DNA of 64,000 nucleotides from the NCBI RefSeq assembly GCF_900637665.1, contig NZ_LR134386.1:558001-622000 (forward strand), written 5' to 3'. This stretch comes from Chryseobacterium nakagawai (GTDB taxonomy: Bacteria; Bacteroidota; Bacteroidia; Flavobacteriales; Weeksellaceae). Numbering within the stretch: position 1 is the first letter of the stretch; each line of letters opens with the position of its first letter. The position numbers and the translations under genes were made by a program. Under the pieces are notes generated by a model. The model searched no databases. It was not told the DNA's origin and worked only from the letters and a program-made list of their open reading frames with translations. Shown piece after piece: positions 63,766 to 64,000 of this stretch.

Positions 63766-64000
63766 ATGAAACTCAAATATAATATCATATTTCTTATACT
63801 TATTGCTCTGTTTATAACAAGCTGTGGAAAGAAAGAAACTCCAATAGAAAAAGCTCCGGAAAAGGCAGAGCAAACAGAAAAGCCCAAAGAAGAAGTTCCT
63901 GAAACAATAGCTGCATTAACGGAGGAACAGATGAAGTCGGTAGGCGTTACTCTGGGAACGGTAGAAATGAAAGAGCTTACCTCTACCATTAAAGCCAATG
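63766..64000 (+). CDS. RND efflux periplasmic adaptor lipoprotein, 3' end outside window
   Basis: 78 residues are visible from the ATG at 63766: MKLKYNIIFLILIALFITSC with the lipobox Cys, then a Lys/Glu/Pro-rich linker (KAPEKAEQTEKPKEEVPET) and SVGVTLGTVEMKELTSTI, which is the start of the HlyD/CusB-like adaptor fold. An in-frame ATG at 63679, 2 bases after the pump stop, would put 29 extra residues before the lipoprotein signal and is disfavoured. The C-terminus is cut off. Confidence 0.85.
   Translation, partial: MKLKYNIIFLILIALFITSCGKKETPIEKAPEKAEQTEKPKEEVPETIAALTEEQMKSVGVTLGTVEMKELTSTIKAN

Overview
The window is a low-GC chromosomal segment of a Bacteroidota bacterium. It most resembles Chryseobacterium or a close Weeksellaceae relative. 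The reasons are two SusC/SusD pairs, a TolC-fused CzcA-type efflux pump, bacillithiol synthesis (BshC), an AT-rich coding style, secreted proteins with the GINTxxP-type start common in this family, and repeated -7 promoter elements of the TAnnTTTG type with a TTG about 18-20 bases upstream. The genus is inferred from protein style, not from a marker gene. No rRNA, tRNA, CRISPR array or intact insertion sequence was found.

Region 1 (1-23,494, all minus strand) is a surface-polysaccharide locus. Read in transcription order (right to left) it holds ugd, rmlB, rmlA, a glycosyltransferase, fdtA, fdtC, fdtB and a GT2 enzyme. A decayed second copy of the ugd/rmlB junction follows, then the ABC exporter (wzm, wzt), an FkbM methyltransferase, a DegT aminotransferase, a WbqC protein, a second DegT-like protein, an acetyltransferase-glycosyltransferase fusion, a double glycosyltransferase, a small epimerase, four more glycosyltransferases (the last cut by the window edge) and two tandem paralogous membrane proteins. 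Together they predict synthesis of dTDP-3-acetamido-3,6-dideoxyhexose and UDP-glucuronate, assembly of a glycan on the inner leaflet, and ABC export of an O-antigen or capsule-like polymer.

Region 2 (23,522-43,470, plus strand) is mostly conserved chromosome. It contains rimP-nusA-infB, a susCD pair, a secreted unknown, a putative porin, bshC, a LysM/periplasmic-binding fusion, fabD, a GHMP kinase and pckA. Each block is separated by a clear promoter or intrinsic terminator.

Region 3 (43,470-53,610) is the accessory and most unusual part. A cassette has been duplicated at least three times: a membrane-anchored AraC-type regulator on the minus strand, divergent from one or two secreted proteins with a GINTxxP stub and a glutamine-amidotransferase-like C-terminal domain. 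One cassette is intact (46,700-50,282). One has lost its regulator and first secreted gene to stop codons (relics at 43,557-43,722 and 44,253-44,351) but keeps a large secreted paralogue. One keeps its regulator but has a frameshifted secreted gene (51,900-52,313). All three share a promoter block with the -7 box TAACTTTG. aroQ sits between the cassettes, and two small HTH proteins follow.

Region 4 (53,750-58,494) is a second susCD operon preceded by a well-formed SAM-I riboswitch. This suggests outer-membrane import of methionine or a related sulfur compound, and it is the most biologically suggestive finding. Region 5 (58,842-64,000) is a heavy-metal efflux operon: a small Cys-rich protein, a CzcA-TolC fusion with an internal signal-peptide-like segment, and the start of its lipoprotein adaptor.
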